Below are positions 62,447-64,000 of a stretch of DNA of 64,000 bases, piece by piece. The stretch is from CAUZJF01 sp965248605. GTDB lineage: Bacteria > Chloroflexota > Dehalococcoidia > Lucifugimonadales > CAUZJF01. Position 1 is the stretch's first letter, and each line of letters begins with the position of its first letter. Under the pieces are notes generated by a model, which was not told the origin of the DNA, did not search any database, and saw only the letters and a program-made list of their open reading frames with translations. The stretch is from contig CBDFJV010000007.1 of NCBI GenBank assembly GCA_965248605.1, forward strand, positions 2,542,001-2,606,000, written 5' to 3'. The translations under genes and the position numbers were made by a program.

Positions 62447-62493
62447 GTAGGGGCAGACCTGTGGAGCCTGTCTCGGAACAGGTCTGCGCCTAC
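62447..62493. repeat. GTAGGGGC-type palindromic repeat 3
   Basis: GTAGGGGCAGACCTGT and ACAGGTCTGCGCCTAC are near-exact inverted arms around a 15-base centre. The centre, GAGCCTGTCTCGGA, resembles the IS1182-end motif at 15691, so the palindrome and the IS end overlap here. It may also serve as a terminator for the acetyltransferase gene. Confidence 0.7.
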
Positions 62494-64000
62494 CAGGTTT
62501 TCACATCTTGTAAAGAGCTAGGTCCATGATGAAAGTCGATTTGGAAGTAAACAATAGAGTGACCCGTACCGGATCGGAATCAATGCGCCGCGATAGCCAC
62601 AGAGATTCGCAGCTGACGGGAAGACCAAGCGCTGAAGAGAGGCAATGGCTTAGATGCGGAAATTACCCTCGGCCGGGCGGACCAGACTTTCCACAGCGTG
62701 CGTATGTTGAAGGCTGTGGCCAGCATTACCCACTCAGCACTAACGTTGGTCAGTCCGCGCAAGAGAAACCGTCGAGCTTGTTGTTGCTCCTTGATGATGC
62801 CGAAGGCAGGTTCCGCCAACTCTTTGCGCCTACGGTACAGCTCCTTGGCGTCAGTGGCCATCCAGTCCCGATGGCTACTTAACACATGCTCATAAGGCCC
62901 TATCTCAAGCGCGCGACCTTGACGACGGTCTGTGGTGCATACCCCGAACGCCGGACAAACACGGCACGTAGCTCCCGACGCTCGGTACACTCGCATTGTC
63001 GGCCTGCCTGTACGCTGCTTGATACCGGAAAACCTGAGTGGTTGGCCTTCGGGGCAAGTATAGGTGTCTTCAGCATCGTCATACATGAATTGGTCCTTGT
63101 GGTAAGGCTGCGTGAGTGCTCTCTGTTGGGCCTCCGGCATTACCACGAGTTGCTCTCGCTCAGCGCAAGCAGCCAGGTTGGCCCCAGAATGATATCCAGC
63201 GTCGCCCAGTGTCATCCCGGCCGGCTCTCCCGTATTGTCCTGGGCCTGCTCCAACATAGGTATCAACTGAGCATGGTCGTCAGGGTCGTTGACCACCTCG
63301 GCCGCCGTGATCAGCAGCCCACTTGCACCGGCCTTGTCTGGCTCAAGAGGCGAGACCATCGCCTGCGCGTTATACCCCGCAACGATCCCGTGGCGACTTT
63401 TGACCAGTTCGGCATCTTCGTCGGTCAAATTGAACCGCTCCAACCCTTCTTCTCTCGAAACCCGCTCCATCGCCTCAACCACCTTTTCTCTCAGTCTGTG
63501 GGCCTGCGACAGCTGTTTCGGCAACCGCGGTGGAGGAGCATCGCCTCCAGCCTCGTTCTGCGCCTCCAATTCGGCAATCGCTGCCTCCGTGCGCTCCAGC
63601 AATCGCTCCAACTGGGCAGCATCATATGTCCGATTCTTAGTCGCGTTGGCCATGATCTTCGTCCCATCCACCGCCTGCACCGCCAAATCGACCAATCCCA
63701 TCGTCACCGCCGTGCGCACTGTTCGCTTCAACAGTGCTCGCATGGCCCCACGGTGCTCGCGATAGAACCGCCACAAGGTGTTGTGGTCCGGGTGCTGCCA
63801 CCCGGTGAGCCACAGGTAAGGTATCTGGTCTCGGCACGCCGCCTCCAGTTTACGGCTGGAGCGTACTCCGGTCGTAAATCCATACACCCACACGCTCAGA
63901 AGCCCTCGTGGGTGGTAGGCAGGGGACCCCAAAGGCTCCCCGTCTATATCGACCCCCAGCTCAGACCAGTTGGCTCGGTCCAACCCATCCACCAACGCCG
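62464..64000 (-). mobile_element. IS1182-family element (cut by window edge)
   Basis: The 3' end is taken as 62464 because GAGCCTGTCTCGGAA matches GAGCCTGTCTCAGAA beside the IS1182 remnant at 15691. The transposase gene fills most of the element, and its 5' end lies outside the window. No target duplication can be checked here. Confidence 0.65.
62580..64000 (-). CDS. IS1182-family transposase (partial, N-terminus outside window)
   Basis: At least 471 residues of an IS1182 DDE transposase. GVDIDGEPLGSPAYHPRGLL, the Asp-containing VQAVDGTKIMANATKNRTYD, TLGDAGYHSGANL with the second Asp, CRVCPAFGVCTT with a Cys cluster and FGIIKEQQQARRFLLRG with the Glu are the family hallmarks. The frame is unbroken to the window edge and may be complete beyond it. 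It is the intact relative of the fragment at 15779-15924. Confidence 0.9.
   Translation of the reverse strand, partial: ALVDGLDRANWSELGVDIDGEPLGSPAYHPRGLLSVWVYGFTTGVRSSRKLEAACRDQIPYLWLTGWQHPDHNTLWRFYREHRGAMRALLKRTVRTAVTMGLVDLAVQAVDGTKIMANATKNRTYDAAQLERLLERTEAAIAELEAQNEAGGDAPPPRLPKQLSQAHRLREKVVEAMERVSREEGLERFNLTDEDAELVKSRHGIVAGYNAQAMVSPLEPDKAGASGLLITAAEVVNDPDDHAQLIPMLEQAQDNTGEPAGMTLGDAGYHSGANLAACAEREQLVVMPEAQQRALTQPYHKDQFMYDDAEDTYTCPEGQPLRFSGIKQRTGRPTMRVYRASGATCRVCPAFGVCTTDRRQGRALEIGPYEHVLSSHRDWMATDAKELYRRRKELAEPAFGIIKEQQQARRFLLRGLTNVSAEWVMLATAFNIRTLWKVWSARPRVISASKPLPLFSAWSSRQLRISVAIAAH

Overview
The window looks like a piece of a Chloroflexota chromosome, probably Dehalococcoidia/SAR202-like. 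The best taxonomic pointer is the 1530-residue membrane protein at 38954-43543, which has the Chlor_Arch_YYY (DUF2298) architecture. High-GC codon use, the exosortase-type protein, the CcmF/CcmH cluster and the GTAGGGGC palindromes are compatible. The phylum is inferred from gene content, not from a marker gene.

Layout. 1-20700 is a mobile-DNA scrapyard: two nearly identical IS21 copies in opposite orientation (1-2265 and 12888-15374), remnants of IS110, IS1182, IS256, IS3 and IS1380, a two-gene repeated module (2439-4351), two toxin-antitoxin type pairs, two serine recombinases, and a short phage-like operon whose PP-loop gene is split by an ORF-less group II intron. 21180-25402 is an intact ABC exporter operon. 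25781-29188 holds half of a second module copy and a decayed replication-relaxation gene. 29233-38867 is a defence-like island: a PmeII-type restriction-modification operon, two paralogous RecB-like/DEDD nuclease fusions, a decayed nuclease-like gene, a DUF4268 protein and, between the two fusions, one intact tRNA-Ile followed by eight tandem 92-93 bp tRNA-like units. 38954-62433 is mostly ordinary chromosome: a YYY-family membrane protein, a candidate small RNA, an exosortase cluster, folate-linked genes, cytochrome c maturation, dCTP deaminase, speD-speE, a PcrA/UvrD helicase and acetyltransferases. The right edge is an IS1182 transposase.

How parts work together. The restriction genes form one overlapping operon (zinc ribbon, methylase, endonuclease). 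CcmH, CcmF, a small CcmI-like protein and two membrane proteins run together on the minus strand. MTHFR and its cysteine-rich C-terminal-like partner overlap by one base, and a CADD-like folate protein sits beside them. SpeD and SpeE overlap by one base and make spermidine.

Main points of interest: the two-gene module, whose second copy is split into complementary halves 6.4 kb apart; the tRNA-like array, whose anticodon arm is replaced by a palindrome also found alone at 43661; the group II intron whose removal restores the reading frame exactly; and a compact promoter-hairpin-terminator unit at 44875-45003.
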